The notes: generated by a model from the letters alone, not told the origin. A stretch of 64,000 nt of DNA from Marinobacter gelidimuriae (GCF_000372805.1 NZ_KB889872.1:1-64000); one strand, 5' to 3'; positions 30,645 to 41,705 are shown, numbered from the stretch's first letter. A program made the numbers and translations.

Positions 30645-32120
30645 TCAGAACAGACCGGCGTTAAGCCAAAGGTGGGAAAGTATGGCCAGCACGTAGCCTA
30701 GGGCAATAGCCGGAGTCCAGCGCAGGTGACTCATAAAGGTGTAGTGGCCACGGGCCTGGCCCATCAGTGCCACACCGGCAGCCGAGCCAATAGACAGCAT
30801 CGAACCGCCCACACCCGCTGTCAGGGTAACCAGCAGCCACTGGCCGTGGGACATATCCGGGTTCATCGACAGCACCGCGAACATCACCGGTATGTTATCC
30901 ACCACCGCCGATAAAATACCCACCGCAGCGTTAGCCAGGGTGTGGTTCCAGCCAGTGTAAATAAGCGTGGAAATTTCGCTCAGGTAACCGATATAACCAA
31001 GACCACCCACCGCCAGCACCACACCGTAGAAGAACAACAGGGTGTCCCATTCAGCACGGGCAATCGGGTTGAACACGTTAAACGGCAGCGCCTTGTCCAG
31101 GCGGTTCAGCAGGCGGAAATCCTGGTGCACCTCAGCCCGTTTGCGTTCATTTTCCACATGCCGTTTGAAAGTCCGGCCCAGATAATAACCAAATATCTGG
31201 AGGTATCCCAGACCCATCATCATGCCCACCACCGGCGGCAAGTGCAGGAAGTTGCTGCCGCAAACAGCGGTGATAATGGTCAACAGAAACAACGCCACGG
31301 TGCGGCGTGCACCACGCTTCATAATGACCGCTTCCGTCGCCGGGTTGGGCGTGTCATTGGGAATAAAGAAACTCATGATGATGGCCGGTACCATAAAGCT
31401 GATAAGCGCCGGTATAAACAGGTCAAAAAACTCGGTGAAATTAACCACGCCCTTTTGCCACACCATCAGCGTGGTGATGTCGCCAAAGGGCGAAAATGCA
31501 CCACCGGCGTTGGCCGCCACCACAATGTTAATACAGCCCAGGCTGATAAATTTCGGACTGTTCTCACCCACTTTTAGCAGTACCGCGCACATCAGCAACG
31601 CGGTAGTCAGGTTATCGGCCACCGGCGATATACAAAATGCCAACACACCGGTAATCCAGAACAGACTCCGGTAACTGAAACCTTTGCCAACCAACCAGGC
31701 CCGCAAGGCGTCAAACAGCTGCCGCTCCTCCATAGCGTTTATGTAGGTCATCGCCACCAACAAAAACAGCATCAGCTCGGAAAATTCCAGCAGGTTGTGG
31801 CGCAGTGCCACCGCGGTGCTTTCGTTATCACCATTGGCCACGTAAACCGCGGCTACCGCAAACCAGATCAAACCCGCGGCTATCAGCACCGGCTTGGATT
31901 TTCGCAGGTGCAACTTTTCTTCCATCATCACGAAAATATAGGCGATTACAAACAGCAGAATGGCGATGTAACCCACCGGATGGTTGGTCAGGTCCATGGT
32001 CTCGGCCGGTGCGGCCAAGGCAGAACCACTAAAAGCAAATAGGGCAAAAAATACACTGAGAAGGAAGACCGGCCAGCGCCGGGCGGCCACAGCTAGGGAG
32101 AGTAACATTGAGAGTGACAT
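30645..32120 (-). CDS. nhaD: Na+/H+ antiporter NhaD
   Basis: 491 aa from ATG 32120 (AGGTG 8 bases upstream); the frame is open further to 32207. It begins with a cleavable-looking signal (LLSVFFALFAFSGSALAAP) and then multiple membrane helices. Characteristic NhaD segments are visible: ISPVADNLTTALLMCAVLL, NAGGAFSPFGDITTLMVW and the C-terminal SAVVDNIPVMFAVLSMNPD. It exports Na+ (and Li+) in exchange for protons, as expected in a marine or halophilic host. Single gene with own upstream region. Confidence 0.93.
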   Translation of the reverse strand: MSLSMLLSLAVAARRWPVFLLSVFFALFAFSGSALAAPAETMDLTNHPVGYIAILLFVIAYIFVMMEEKLHLRKSKPVLIAAGLIWFAVAAVYVANGDNESTAVALRHNLLEFSELMLFLLVAMTYINAMEERQLFDALRAWLVGKGFSYRSLFWITGVLAFCISPVADNLTTALLMCAVLLKVGENSPKFISLGCINIVVAANAGGAFSPFGDITTLMVWQKGVVNFTEFFDLFIPALISFMVPAIIMSFFIPNDTPNPATEAVIMKRGARRTVALFLLTIITAVCGSNFLHLPPVVGMMMGLGYLQIFGYYLGRTFKRHVENERKRAEVHQDFRLLNRLDKALPFNVFNPIARAEWDTLLFFYGVVLAVGGLGYIGYLSEISTLIYTGWNHTLANAAVGILSAVVDNIPVMFAVLSMNPDMSHGQWLLVTLTAGVGGSMLSIGSAAGVALMGQARGHYTFMSHLRWTPAIALGYVLAILSHLWLNAGLF

Positions 32121-32333
32121 TAATAGGCACCTAAACGTGTTCTTGGGTTTTGGTAATTTAGAGTGCGCTCTAAGAGTGGGCTCTATTAGAGCGCAAAGCG
32201 GTTGCAAAGAGCTTGACTGATGTCGTTTAAAGCCGCTTTTTCGTTAACTACCCATTGGCTTGCATAGTGAAGATTTCAGCAATTGACATCCGGCGCCGTA
32301 CCGCTATCTGCGGTAACGGCGCCGAGCTTGTCC

Positions 32334-34025
32334 TCAGGACTCGGGCAGATCCGTCACTGCACCGGTCGACGCCGAACTAACGGTGCGCGCGTACTTGGCT
32401 AGCACACCGCGGGTGTAGCGCGGTTGCGGTTGCTGCCAAGCTTCGCGGCGGCGTTGCAGTTCGTCGTCACTGACGCTCAGTTCAATACTGTCGGCCACGG
32501 CGTCAATCACAATTTCGTCGCCGTCTTGCACCAAGGCAATAGGGCCGCCGTCAAAGGCTTCCGGAGTAACGTGGCCTACTACAAAGCCGTGGCTACCACC
32601 GGAGAAACGACCGTCGGTTATCAAAGCCACATCGCTGCCCAGCCCACGGCCCATAATCGCCGAGGTGGGTGACAGCATTTCGCGCATGCCAGGGCCGCCG
32701 CGTGGGCCTTCATAGCGGATCACCAGCACATCGCCAGCCACCACGGTGCCATCCAGAATTCGCGCCTGGGCTTCTTCTTCCGAACCAAACACCCGCGCCC
32801 GACCTTTAAAGTGGGTGCCTTCTTTACCGGTAATTTTTGCCACAGAGCCTTCCGGCGCCAGATTACCAAACAAAATGCGCAGATGGCTTTCCGCTTTGAT
32901 CGGCTGATCCAGAGGCATGATGATTTTCTGGCCGTCGGCGTAGGGTTCTACCGTGGCCAGGTTTTCCGCCAGGGTTTTGCCGGTTACCGTCAGACAGTCG
33001 CCGTGCAACATGCCGGCGTCTAGCAGCATTTTCATCAGCGGCTGAATGCCGCCAATGGCCACCCATTCGCTCATCATGTAGTGACCGCTAGGGCGCAGGT
33101 CCGCCAACAATGGAACCTTTTTACCAATGCGGGTGAAGTCATCCAGGCTTAGCTCTACACCCACCGTGTGGGCCATGCCAATCAGGTGCAGTACAGCGTT
33201 GGTGGAACCACCCAGAGTGATGATCACAGTGATAGCGTTTTCAAAGGCGGGTTGGGTCATGATGTCGGAGGGTTTGATATCCCGGTCCAACAGATTCATG
33301 ACCGCGGCGCCGGCGGCTTCGCAGTCGGCTTTTTTGTCATTCGACACTGCGTTCTGCGCCGAGCTGCCGGGCAGGCTCATACCCAGCGCTTCGATGGCCG
33401 AGGCCATGGTGTTGGCGGTGTACATACCGCCACAGGAACCGGGGCCCGGAATGGCGGTTTCTTCAATCTGCTTCACTTCGATCAGCGACATCTCGCCCTT
33501 GGCATGGGCGCCCACCGCTTCGAACACGGAAATAATGTCGGTGTGGCCTTCGCCGGGCAAAATAGTACCGCCGTAAACAAACACGCTAGGCCGGTTCAGC
33601 CGCGCCAGGCCCATGATGCAGCCAGGCATGTTTTTGTCACAGCCGCCAATGGCTACCAGACCGTCAAAACCTTCACAACCGGCCACAGTTTCAATGGAGT
33701 CGGCGATGACTTCCCGCGACACCAGGGAATACTTCATGCCTTCGGTGCCGTTGGCAATGCCATCAGAAATCGTAATGGTGTTAAAAATAACGCCTTTGCC
33801 ACCGGCCTGGTCCGCACCCTTACAAGCAATGTCGGCCAGCTCGTTGATGTGACTGTTACACGGGGTAACCATGCTCCAGGTGGAGGCAATGCCGATCTGC
33901 GGTTTGCTGAAATCTTCGTCGTTAAAACCGACGGCCCTCAGCATGGAGCGGCTGGCGGATTTAGCCACACCGTCCACAACCGGGGCGGAGAAACGGCGGC
34001 GAGGGTCTTGGGGGGTATCACTCAT
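32334..34025 (-). CDS. ilvD: Dihydroxy-acid dehydratase IlvD
   Basis: 563 aa. It dehydrates dihydroxy acids to the 2-keto acids that precede valine, isoleucine, leucine and CoA. Iron-sulfur ligands are in [19 protein letters not shown] and [13 protein letters not shown], and the C-terminal [20 protein letters not shown] and [16 protein letters not shown] motifs are intact. The length fits the shorter IlvD subgroup (about 560 aa) rather than the 616-aa E. coli type. Monocistronic between nhaD and a decayed region. Confidence 0.95.
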   Translation of the reverse strand: MSDTPQDPRRRFSAPVVDGVAKSASRSMLRAVGFNDEDFSKPQIGIASTWSMVTPCNSHINELADIACKGADQAGGKGVIFNTITISDGIANGTEGMKYSLVSREVIADSIETVAGCEGFDGLVAIGGCDKNMPGCIMGLARLNRPSVFVYGGTILPGEGHTDIISVFEAVGAHAKGEMSLIEVKQIEETAIPGPGSCGGMYTANTMASAIEALGMSLPGSSAQNAVSNDKKADCEAAGAAVMNLLDRDIKPSDIMTQPAFENAITVIITLGGSTNAVLHLIGMAHTVGVELSLDDFTRIGKKVPLLADLRPSGHYMMSEWVAIGGIQPLMKMLLDAGMLHGDCLTVTGKTLAENLATVEPYADGQKIIMPLDQPIKAESHLRILFGNLAPEGSVAKITGKEGTHFKGRARVFGSEEEAQARILDGTVVAGDVLVIRYEGPRGGPGMREMLSPTSAIMGRGLGSDVALITDGRFSGGSHGFVVGHVTPEAFDGGPIALVQDGDEIVIDAVADSIELSVSDDELQRRREAWQQPQPRYTRGVLAKYARTVSSASTGAVTDLPES

Positions 34026-34170
34026 GGCGCTGTATCCTTATTTTTGTCGTCCTGTCGTTTGCGGGTAACAGGCGGCTTTAAGAGGGTTGGGCCACAAGTT
34101 TACACCAGAACTCCACAGCGCTGAAATATTACCGCGGCTGACGGCACAAAATGGGTCACACTTTTCTCAA

Positions 34171-34900
34171 TCACTCAAATGCCGTTCCCGACGGAGCCAT
34201 TGCCGGCACGCCCGACTGGGTGTCGCTGCACATTCTGGACGGTGGCCAAACCGGTGACAGCGGCCAGGTGCATTTCCAGGCCATCTTCACAATTAGTTTG
34301 ATGGTAACGCCACTCGCTGAGTCCTCAAATGCCTGATTAATTTGCTGAAAATCATAAAACTTGATCAGTTTGTCAAACGGAAACTGCCCCGCTTTGTAGT
34401 ACGCAATCAACTGCGGAATAAACACCCTGGGGATAGAATCACCTTCAATGACACCTATCATGCTCTTGCCTTCGGCCATCAAGTCATTATGAATATCAAG
34501 CTTTACTTCGGGCGTAATGCCGACGATCGCGCAGGTTCCCAGTGGCCGCAGGGCATTCAATGACTGCTTGACCACCTGGGGCACACCGGTGGTTTCAAGC
34601 GCATAATGACTGCCTCCACCGGTAAGCTTTTTGACTTCCGCTACCACATCGACTTTTTTACCGTTGAAAACATGGGTTGCGCCCAGTTCCAGAGCCAAAT
34701 TAAGCCGGCTGTCATGAACATCCACCGCGATGATGTACTGGCAGCCAACTATTCTGGCCGCCATAACGGCGCTAAGGCCCACAGCACCAGCACCGTAAAC
34801 CACCACACTGGAACCGAATTCCGGCTTCAGGCGATTCAGAATCGTTCCTGCGCCAGTCTGGAGACCACACCCCAACGGACCCGGCAGTGCCAGATCAACA
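34171..34900 (-). pseudogene. Remnant of a zinc alcohol dehydrogenase (aryl/benzyl alcohol type)
   Basis: The NAD-binding and C-terminal half of a medium-chain alcohol dehydrogenase: [18 protein letters not shown], Rossmann motif VVVYGAGAVGLSAVMAA, then YALETTGVPQVV and a normal ending near KLIVKM. The catalytic N-terminal half with the zinc ligands is missing. The 5' side joins directly to an aldehyde dehydrogenase fragment at about 34900. The 3' side has no stop at the expected place: the frame runs on about 36 codons into unrelated sequence. That tail (34151-34283) read on the plus strand gives TPDWVSLHILDGGQTGDSG, possibly a YchJ-like fragment. Not expected to be functional. Confidence 0.75.
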
Positions 34901-35299
34901 TCCGGTTGATGGCCATGCAGATCTGGCCCTGGTGCAAAAACTTGCCAAAAATCGCTGCTTTTACAGCCTGCTCGACGTCTGCATCTTCCAGCACCACAAA
35001 CGGGTACTGCCAGACTCGTGGATCAGCCAGTCAATGATCTCTTCTTTGCGTTGGTCAAAAATGGACACTGCTTTATGCATCAATGCGGCGCGTTCGGCGA
35101 GAGGCGCTTCTGCCCAGTCAACCTGAGCTTCTGCGGCTTTTTTGTAGGCCGCATCCAGATCGGCAGACGTCGCAGAACGAATGAAAACCAGTGTTTCGCC
35201 GGTGTATGGGTTCACAACGGCACGGGCATCTTTGCCGCTACCTTCGCGCCACTCCCTTGCCAGCGGTTGCAAATGAAAATTCCGGTAGTATTCAGCCAT
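34901..35299 (-). pseudogene. Remnant of an aldehyde dehydrogenase (benzaldehyde dehydrogenase type) with internal deletion
   Basis: Codons 1-99 from ATG 35299 match the N-terminus of XylC-like aldehyde dehydrogenases ([32 protein letters not shown]). At about 35000 the frame jumps to a segment that belongs much later in the protein ([20 protein letters not shown], then [14 protein letters not shown]), including the region of the catalytic Cys, and this breaks off at about 34902 against the alcohol dehydrogenase piece. About 150 residues between are missing. In known pathways such a gene pair oxidises aryl alcohols to acids via the aldehyde, so this looks like a collapsed benzyl-alcohol type gene pair. 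Confidence 0.75.
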
Positions 35300-35477
35300 G
35301 AATTTGTCCTAACATTCAAAATATTAGAATTCTATAAGCACCAAACTACAGTGTAGCCCTTACTAAAAAGCTTGCTACCAAAATAACCAATTCAAGACCT
35401 GTTATTCCAAGACAGAGTGACAGGCAAATTCATTTGAGGCCTCGAGTTCTGGCAACCTGTTGGCATATCGGAGGATA

Positions 35478-35502
35478 GGGGACAGATTTTAAATCTGTCC
35501 CC
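35478..35502. repeat. Palindromic GGGGACAGATTT repeat
   Basis: Arms GGGGACAGATTT and AAATCTGTCCCC are perfect complements around a single central T. This palindrome is of a type that I recall occurring repeatedly between genes of gammaproteobacteria, often near REP-associated transposases. It is 18 bp downstream of mnmE on the minus strand but lacks a T tail, so termination is uncertain. Confidence 0.7.
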
Positions 35503-35519
35503 GTTTGGAGATAGCGCTA

Positions 35520-36890
35520 TTACTTCCCGATGCAAAACGAGCCAAAAATCTTGCCCAAAAGCTCATCCGGCGTTATTTGTCCGGTAATTTCTCCCAATGC
35601 ATCCTGCGCAGCGCGCAGATCCTCCGCTAGCAGTTCACCGGCGCCGTAGCCTTCTAGCTGAGCCTGGCCCTGAACCAGAAAGTCCGCAGCGCGTTCAAGC
35701 GCGTCCAAATGGCGGCGGCGAGCCAGGAAGCCGCCCTCAGTGGTGCTGGCGAAGCCCATACATTGCTTAAGGTGGTCCCTTAGTGCGTCCAAACCCGCGC
35801 TGGATTTGGCTGCCAAGCGCACCACCGGGGCCTGCTGCGGTGATGATTCGGATAAACCTACGCTTTCACCCGATAAATCCACCTTGTTGCGGATGACCGT
35901 AATCGGCGCGGCAACTGGCAGTTGGTCAATAAAATCTGGCCAAATTTTATGGGGGTTGGTTTTATCGGTGGTGGTGGCATCCACCATGAGCAGTATGCGG
36001 TCGGCTTGGTGAATTTCATCCCATGCGCGGGCAATGCCAATCTGTTCCACTTCGTCTGGGCTATCGCGCAGGCCGGCGGTGTCGATGATGTGCAGCGGCA
36101 TGCCGTCAATGTGAATGTGTTCCCGTAATACGTCGCGGGTAGTGCCTTCGATAGCGGTCACAATCGCTGCCTCACGGCCGGCAAGGGCGTTCAGCAGGCT
36201 GGATTTACCGGCGTTGGGCCTGCCGGCGATCACCACTTTCATGCCATCGCGCAAAATGGTGCCCTGCTGGGCTTCCAGCATGATGCCCTGAAGCTGGTCT
36301 CGTAGATTCTGAAGATCGGTGGCAACTTTTCCATCGGCCAGAAAATCGATTTCTTCTTCCGGAAAATCGATAGCGGCTTCCACATAAATCCGCAGGTGGG
36401 TAACAGCTTCTACCAGCGTTTCGATGCGCCGAGAGAACACGCCTTGCATAGAGCGCACCGCGCATCTGGCTGCCTGTTCCGAGCTGCTCTCAATCAGATC
36501 GGCAATGGCTTCTGCCTGGGCCAGGTCGAGCTTGTCATTAAGAAAGGCCCGCTCCGAGAATTCTCCGGGCCTGGCCAGCCTTGCGCCCAGAGCGCATACC
36601 TCTCGTAGCAGCAGGTCCAGAATTACGGTTCCGCCATGGCCCTGGAGTTCGAACACGTCTTCTCCAGTGAACGAGTGGGGGTTTGGAAAAAACAGGCCAA
36701 TGCCTTCGTCTATCAGTTCGCCCTGGCGGTCTTTAAACGGGCCGTAGTGGGCATAGCGCGGTTTGGGTGCGTATCCAAGCAGGCTGTGGGCAATAACGGT
36801 TGCCTGGGGGCCAGAAACCCGCACAATGCCGACGCCGGCTTGGCCGGGTGCGGTGGCGATGGCTGCAATCGTTTCTGTGGGGTGATCCAT
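35520..36890 (-). CDS. mnmE: tRNA modification GTPase MnmE
   Basis: 456 aa. It acts with MnmG in U34 modification. The N-terminal tetrahydrofolate-binding domain starts [20 protein letters not shown]. The inserted Ras-like G domain carries [16 protein letters not shown] near residue 225 and DTAGLRD. The C-terminal catalytic motif is FCIGK at the end, with the needed Cys. GGAG lies 8 bases before ATG 36890. It follows yidC at 125 bp. Confidence 0.96.
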   Translation of the reverse strand: MDHPTETIAAIATAPGQAGVGIVRVSGPQATVIAHSLLGYAPKPRYAHYGPFKDRQGELIDEGIGLFFPNPHSFTGEDVFELQGHGGTVILDLLLREVCALGARLARPGEFSERAFLNDKLDLAQAEAIADLIESSSEQAARCAVRSMQGVFSRRIETLVEAVTHLRIYVEAAIDFPEEEIDFLADGKVATDLQNLRDQLQGIMLEAQQGTILRDGMKVVIAGRPNAGKSSLLNALAGREAAIVTAIEGTTRDVLREHIHIDGMPLHIIDTAGLRDSPDEVEQIGIARAWDEIHQADRILLMVDATTTDKTNPHKIWPDFIDQLPVAAPITVIRNKVDLSGESVGLSESSPQQAPVVRLAAKSSAGLDALRDHLKQCMGFASTTEGGFLARRRHLDALERAADFLVQGQAQLEGYGAGELLAEDLRAAQDALGEITGQITPDELLGKIFGSFCIGK

Positions 36891-36967
36891 GGCCGCGGCT
36901 CCAGGGTAATATGAGCGGGATAAGATGGTTTAAAACGCTTGGTTTTCCACAGTACTGAAACAACAAA

Positions 36968-36984
36968 GGCCCCGTAACGGAGCC
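36968..36984 (-). terminator. Possible terminator downstream of yidC
   Basis: Minus-strand hairpin GGCTCC-GTTAC-GGGGCC (one G-T pair) followed by TTTGTTGTTT. Short, moderate strength. It lies 31 bp past the yidC stop. Confidence 0.5.
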
Positions 36985-37014
36985 ATTGCTGGATAACCTG
37001 ACTGATTGGACTCT

Positions 37015-38718
37015 TTAGTGCTTTTTTCCCGCCATTTGGGCTTCAATCTTGCGAGTAATGTACCACTGCTGACTGATAGACAGAACGTTGTTCACGACCC
37101 AGTACAGTACCAGACCTGCCGGGAACCACAGGAAGAAGATGGTGAATACGACCGGCATCAACTTCATGATTTTCGCCTGCATGGGGTCTGGCGGCGTGGG
37201 GTTCAGGTGCATCTGCAACATCATGCTGGCACCCATGATAATCGGCAGAATGAAGTACGGGTCCATCACCGACAAATCGTGAATCCACAGCGCGAAAGGT
37301 GCGTGGCGCAGTTGCACGCTTTCAAACAGAACCCAGTACAGGGAAATAAACACTGGCATTTGGACCACTATGGGCAAACAGCCGCCCAACGGGTTGATTT
37401 TCTCACGCTTGTACAGCGCCATCATTTCTGTCGACATACGCTGGCGGTCATCACCGTACAGTTCTTTCATACGGGCTAACTTAGGCGCTACGGCCCGCAT
37501 TCGTGCCATAGAGCGGTAACTGGTTGCTGAAAGATGGAAGAACAGGCTTTTAACCAACACGGTCAGCAGTATGATCGATACACCCCAGTTACCGATGATG
37601 CCGTGAAACCAGTTCAGCACAACAAACAATGGAAGTGAGATGAAGAACAGCCAGCCAAAGTCCACGGTACGGTCCAGGTTTGGAGCCACCGTTTCCAGCC
37701 GATCAATAATTTTTGGACCAACGTAGGCCGATGCGCCTACTTCCACGGTTGTACCAGCGGGTACGCTAGTTGCCGGATACACAAAACCCATAACGGCCAA
37801 AGGGCCGCGGCGGGTGGTTTGGAACTGGGCCTGTTGGTCTGGCTCTGGTATCCAGGCTGCCAGGAAATAGTGCTGTAGAAACGCCATCCAGCCGTTGGTG
37901 ACAGACTGGTTGATCGGTTTGTCTTTAAGATCGTCAAAGTCATACTTTTCATACGGATCTTCAGGCGTGCTGACGACTAATCCCAAGTAAGCTTTGATAC
38001 CCATGCTGTTCTGGGACGTTGGATCACCGGCCTGGTCACGCACAATTTTGCCGGTAAAGTTCGCTTGCCACTCACTTTCTGACTGGTTATCGATCAAATA
38101 GCGAATATCGATCTGGTAGTCATCGCGGTTGAAAGTGAAGCGTTTGATGATATTTACGCCGCTGTCAGTGGTGTAGTTTAAATCCACTGCAAGCTGATTT
38201 TTGCCTTCCGCCATCTGGTAGCTATTCTGGGTGGAGCTGTACACCGGTGCATCGCCATTGCGGCTGTTATCCGGGCCATCGCGACCTATTAATCCGCTTT
38301 CCAGCACGTATAGCCTGTTTTGGGTATTCGACAGCAGTTTCAATGGCTCGTTGCCGTTCAGTTCTCTGTCATATTGCAGAAGGGAGCTGCTGACGAGATT
38401 ACCGCTGACTCGGTCTATGGTGATATCAAGCACATCGGTTATGACGTGAACGTACTGATTGCTGACGTTGCCGGCGTTATTTGTACTGCTTAGTGACGTT
38501 CCGCTTTCCGGTGTGGCGAACTCATCGGAGCTGCCGGCGTTGGCGTCGGCAGCTTCAGGCAACGTCATAGTGTCGCTGTTGCCAGCGGCAGAAAAGTCCG
38601 CCGGCTCGCTGTTTTGAGCAACTGGCACAGGCTGGTGATAGTCCTCGTTCCAGGCGAGTACCATCAAATAACTGACAATTGCCAGGCCGGCAAAAAGTAC
38701 GATGCGTTTGATATCCAT
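37015..38718 (-). CDS. yidC: Membrane protein insertase YidC
   Basis: 567 aa from ATG 38718 (MDIKRIV); the open frame runs upstream to 38793 but would overlap yidD. It has the N-terminal membrane anchor, the large periplasmic beta domain typical of Gram-negative YidC, then the conserved core (NWGVSIILLTVLVKSLFFHL, MKELYGDDRQRMSTEMMALY, GGCLPIVVQMPVFISLYWVL) and a basic C-terminus. It inserts membrane proteins such as Fo subunit c. Last of the rpmH-rnpA-yidD-yidC cluster. Confidence 0.96.
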   Translation of the reverse strand: MDIKRIVLFAGLAIVSYLMVLAWNEDYHQPVPVAQNSEPADFSAAGNSDTMTLPEAADANAGSSDEFATPESGTSLSSTNNAGNVSNQYVHVITDVLDITIDRVSGNLVSSSLLQYDRELNGNEPLKLLSNTQNRLYVLESGLIGRDGPDNSRNGDAPVYSSTQNSYQMAEGKNQLAVDLNYTTDSGVNIIKRFTFNRDDYQIDIRYLIDNQSESEWQANFTGKIVRDQAGDPTSQNSMGIKAYLGLVVSTPEDPYEKYDFDDLKDKPINQSVTNGWMAFLQHYFLAAWIPEPDQQAQFQTTRRGPLAVMGFVYPATSVPAGTTVEVGASAYVGPKIIDRLETVAPNLDRTVDFGWLFFISLPLFVVLNWFHGIIGNWGVSIILLTVLVKSLFFHLSATSYRSMARMRAVAPKLARMKELYGDDRQRMSTEMMALYKREKINPLGGCLPIVVQMPVFISLYWVLFESVQLRHAPFALWIHDLSVMDPYFILPIIMGASMMLQMHLNPTPPDPMQAKIMKLMPVVFTIFFLWFPAGLVLYWVVNNVLSISQQWYITRKIEAQMAGKKH

Positions 38719-38722
38719 AAAT

Positions 38723-38986
38723 TTACTGTCTGGGTTCGTGAGTTGTTGGAACTTGATGGCGCTTGGCAGAACAGGTATCCGGAACCGGATCATAACCGGA
38801 ACTCCCCCATGGATGACACCGCAGCAATCGTTTTAGCGCGAGCAAAGAGCCTTTAGCGGCGCCGTGCTGGGTAATAGCTTGGGCAGCGTAATCTGAACAG
38901 GTGGGGTAATAACGGCAACGGCTGGGTAGCATCGGACTTAGACAATACTGGTAAAAACGAATGGGCAGTAGCAAAAGCTGGCGCAT
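38723..38986 (-). CDS. yidD: Membrane protein insertion efficiency factor YidD
   Basis: 87 aa. It shows the family core [30 protein letters not shown] and [14 protein letters not shown] with the three conserved Cys. Its start overlaps the rnpA stop as TAATG. It probably assists YidC next to the membrane. Confidence 0.93.
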   Translation of the reverse strand: MRQLLLLPIRFYQYCLSPMLPSRCRYYPTCSDYAAQAITQHGAAKGSLLALKRLLRCHPWGSSGYDPVPDTCSAKRHQVPTTHEPRQ

Positions 38987-39402
38987 TATTCCGTTCCTTT
39001 TGCTTTACCTGGTGGTATCGAGGCTACGGATGCCGGGGTAGATTGCAGTTTGCTGTATTTGCGTTCCAATCGCTGCCAGAGATCCAGCAGGGCCAGGTTG
39101 ACCTGATTGTTATCTAACTGGGCTAAGCCCTGACGGCCAAGAACAATGATGTCCAGCGCCGGGAGTTGCTGTTTCAACCTGAATGTTTCACGAATTCGGC
39201 GTTTAACACGGTTGCGCTGAACAGCCAGCTTCAGGTTCTTTTTTGCAAATATAAGACCGATTCTGGCATGTCCCAGAGAATTGGGCGTTGCCAGAATCAG
39301 AAAATTCCGGTGCGGAATTTTCAGTTGCACGTCATCGAAGACTTTGCCGTAATCAGCCGGTTTGAGCAGGCGATGTGATTTCGGAAAGTTCAAAGCCTTC
39401 AT
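38986..39402 (-). CDS. rnpA: Ribonuclease P protein component
   Basis: 138 aa from ATG 39402 ([13 protein letters not shown]); a TTG at 39414 is possible but lacks a ribosome site. The RNA-binding motif [13 protein letters not shown] is intact, preceded by the [11 protein letters not shown] strand. It activates RNase P RNA in tRNA 5' processing. The C-terminal tail is longer than usual and Pro/Ala-rich. Directly downstream of rpmH. Confidence 0.94.
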   Translation of the reverse strand: MKALNFPKSHRLLKPADYGKVFDDVQLKIPHRNFLILATPNSLGHARIGLIFAKKNLKLAVQRNRVKRRIRETFRLKQQLPALDIIVLGRQGLAQLDNNQVNLALLDLWQRLERKYSKLQSTPASVASIPPGKAKGTE

Positions 39403-39417
39403 GAGGCAGACCAAAAT

Positions 39418-39552
39418 TTACGCAGACAGACGTGCGCGACCTTTTGCACGACGGCGAGCCAGAACTTTACGGCCGTTTGCAGTGGCCATACGGGCACGAA
39501 AGCCGTGAACGCGCTTACGCTTCAGTACGCTTGGTTGAAACGTTCTTTTCAT
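39418..39552 (-). CDS. rpmH: 50S ribosomal protein L34
   Basis: 44 aa, [18 protein letters not shown] start and the Arg-rich body are diagnostic. ATG 39552 is used by all homologues; the frame is open further to 39711, which is not coding. First gene of the cluster, reading away from oriC. Confidence 0.97.
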   Translation of the reverse strand: MKRTFQPSVLKRKRVHGFRARMATANGRKVLARRRAKGRARLSA

Positions 39553-39769
39553 GGGAATGATCTCACAATTCTGGATTAGGAATTCAGTCTGTGGTTGGAA
39601 AATGAACAACCAAAACAGGAGCGGCATTCTATGCAAATCCCGGTGGGAATTCAACGCTAATAAAAGGGTTGTTTTTATGGACACTGGAATAAGCTCAACG
39701 GGCTCGGCCAATTGCCTTTTTCAGCGGGTGCTTCGTTCGAGCAAAAAACCTGAAAACACGTTTAGCTAA

Positions 39770-40200
39770 CTGTAGTAATTGTTCTTTTATAATTCTCTTT
39801 AAAGATTGAATACTACTGTTATTACGTAGGCCTTTTTCTGTGGATAAGCGATTTAAAACGATATAAATCATGGAGGTGTCCAGTTGGCGAAGGTGATGAT
39901 AAGTGCCAGTGGGGGCTGTGGATAAGGGTGATATGAATTGTGGATAACTTAAGACCGAGAATATAGGGTTAGTTATGCACCGTGCGTACTCAGGTTTTCC
40001 ACAGGGGTTAGTGGTGGATGTACACACACCTCTGTGCGTAACTTTTGTGCTTTTTATTTTCTGTACACAAGGCTGTCAGTAAGTCTATAAGACTATGAAA
40101 CACATTGTTATTTTTTTCCACAGGCTGTTTATGAATTGCTTCGAGTGCTTTTACTGATGGCCTCGGCAGGGTAGAATCGCGAGTTCTCTTCAAAGGCCGG
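39770..40200. other. oriC: Chromosomal replication origin (oriC)
   Basis: Between divergent rpmH and dnaA. Three perfect DnaA boxes (TTATCCACA on the minus strand) are at 39839-39847, 39917-39925 and 39939-39947. One-mismatch boxes are at 39973-39981 (TTATGCACC), 39995-40003 and 40114-40122 (both TTTTCCACA) and 40033-40041 (reverse TTACGCACA). AT-rich tracts suited to unwinding occur at 39781-39830 and 39850-39870. Most core genes on each side are transcribed away from it. The dnaA and rpmH promoters should also lie here. Confidence 0.85.
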
Positions 40201-40265
40201 TGGTGCAAGAATCGCAAGGCCTCAGAAAAACGCAGTGTTTTGTTATCAGGTGGTGCCGATACGGT

Positions 40266-41705
40266 ATGTGGCAGCAATGTCTTGAAGTACTCCGGGACGA
40301 GTTTCCGGCACAGCAGTTCAACACCTGGTTGCGACCTTTGCAGCCAGATTTGCTCGATGGCCAATTGGTTCTTTTTGCTCCGAACCGATTTGTAATGGAC
40401 TGGGTGAATGAAAAATACCTTCGCCGTATCGAAGAAATACTGAAAGAGCTGAACGGTGGCCACGCCCCCAGAGTGGGTATAAAGGTGGGTTCTGCGCCCA
40501 AAGCCGGTGATTCAGAGCGCCCCGAGCCGACAGCAACCAATACCAGGCCGGTGATAAAAAACGATCGCGGTGAATCGGTAAGCCAGCAGATCAGGCCGGC
40601 AGCGCCCGTAACTGCGCCAGCAGCTTCGCGTCCAAGAACATCTGGTACCCGGCCCGGTGCTCAGGTTGAAGGTGATACAAAGCACCAGGGCTTCCTGAAC
40701 GAGACATTCACATTTCAGACCTTCATTGAGGGCAAGTCCAACCAGTTGGCCCGCGCTGCGTCTATGCAGGTCGCAGAAAACCCTGGCGGTGCCTATAACC
40801 CACTATTTTTATACGGCGGCGTTGGTCTGGGTAAAACCCACTTGATGCACGCGGTGGGCAATGAAATTGTGCGTCGCAATCCGAATGCGAAGGTCGCCTA
40901 TCTTCGTTCAGAACGCTTTGTGGCGGACATGGTAAAAGCACTGCAGCTGAACGCCATCAACGAATTTAAACGTTATTACCGCTCGGTAGACGCTCTGCTG
41001 ATTGATGACATTCAGTTTTTTGCCCGGAAAGAGCGCTCCCAGGAAGAATTTTTTCACACCTTTAACGCGTTGCTTGAGGGTGGCCAGCAGGTCATTGTGA
41101 CCAGTGACCGATTCCCGAAAGAAATTGTGGATCTGGAAGAACGACTGAAATCCCGCTTTGGCTGGGGTCTGACGGTGATGGTTGAGCCGCCGGAGCTGGA
41201 AACCCGGGTGGCGATCCTGATGAAAAAAGCCGAGCAGGTGAACGTAAAGCTCAGCAGCGAAGCGGCTTTTTTTATTGCTCAGAAAATTCGTTCGAACGTG
41301 CGCGAACTGGAAGGGGCTTTACGCCTGGTAATTGCCAACGCTCACTTTACGGGCTCGGAAATCACGCCGCCGTTTATTCGCGAAAGTCTGAAAGATTTGC
41401 TGGCACTGCATGAAAAACAGGTCAGTATTGATAACATTCAACGCACGGTTGCGGAATATTACAAAATCAAAGTGGCGGATCTGCATTCCAAGCGCCGCAC
41501 ACGTAATGTGACCCGTCCGCGCCAAGTGGCTATGTCACTGTCGAAAGAGCTGACGAATCACAGTTTGCCGGAGATTGGCGGTGCTTTTGGTGGCCGAGAC
41601 CACACCACAGTGCTTCACGCCTGCAAAAAAATCGTAGAATTGCAGGAGAGTGACCCGGGTATTCGAGAAGACTACCAGAACTTTATGCGACTATTGACCA
41701 GTTGA
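40266..41705 (+). CDS. dnaA: Replication initiator DnaA
   Basis: 479 aa from ATG 40266 ([19 protein letters not shown]), chosen by homology to the N-terminal DnaB-binding domain; the frame is open from 40200 and AGGTGG lies 12 bases before the chosen ATG. The linker is Pro/Ala-rich. The AAA+ domain has Walker [10 protein letters not shown] (about 184-192) and Walker B LLIDDIQ (about 244-250). The C-terminal helix-turn-helix shows the signature [19 protein letters not shown]. It binds the boxes in oriC and starts replication. First gene of the rightward cluster. Confidence 0.96.
   Translation: MWQQCLEVLRDEFPAQQFNTWLRPLQPDLLDGQLVLFAPNRFVMDWVNEKYLRRIEEILKELNGGHAPRVGIKVGSAPKAGDSERPEPTATNTRPVIKNDRGESVSQQIRPAAPVTAPAASRPRTSGTRPGAQVEGDTKHQGFLNETFTFQTFIEGKSNQLARAASMQVAENPGGAYNPLFLYGGVGLGKTHLMHAVGNEIVRRNPNAKVAYLRSERFVADMVKALQLNAINEFKRYYRSVDALLIDDIQFFARKERSQEEFFHTFNALLEGGQQVIVTSDRFPKEIVDLEERLKSRFGWGLTVMVEPPELETRVAILMKKAEQVNVKLSSEAAFFIAQKIRSNVRELEGALRLVIANAHFTGSEITPPFIRESLKDLLALHEKQVSIDNIQRTVAEYYKIKVADLHSKRRTRNVTRPRQVAMSLSKELTNHSLPEIGGAFGGRDHTTVLHACKKIVELQESDPGIREDYQNFMRLLTS

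Noticed and set aside
33168-34124. Long plus-strand ORF of 318 codons
   Set aside because: Antisense to ilvD; His/Gly-rich composition with no domain, a typical shadow of a GC-rich gene.
39418-39711. 97-codon version of rpmH
   Set aside because: All L34 proteins start at MKRTFQPS; the upstream extension is intergenic.
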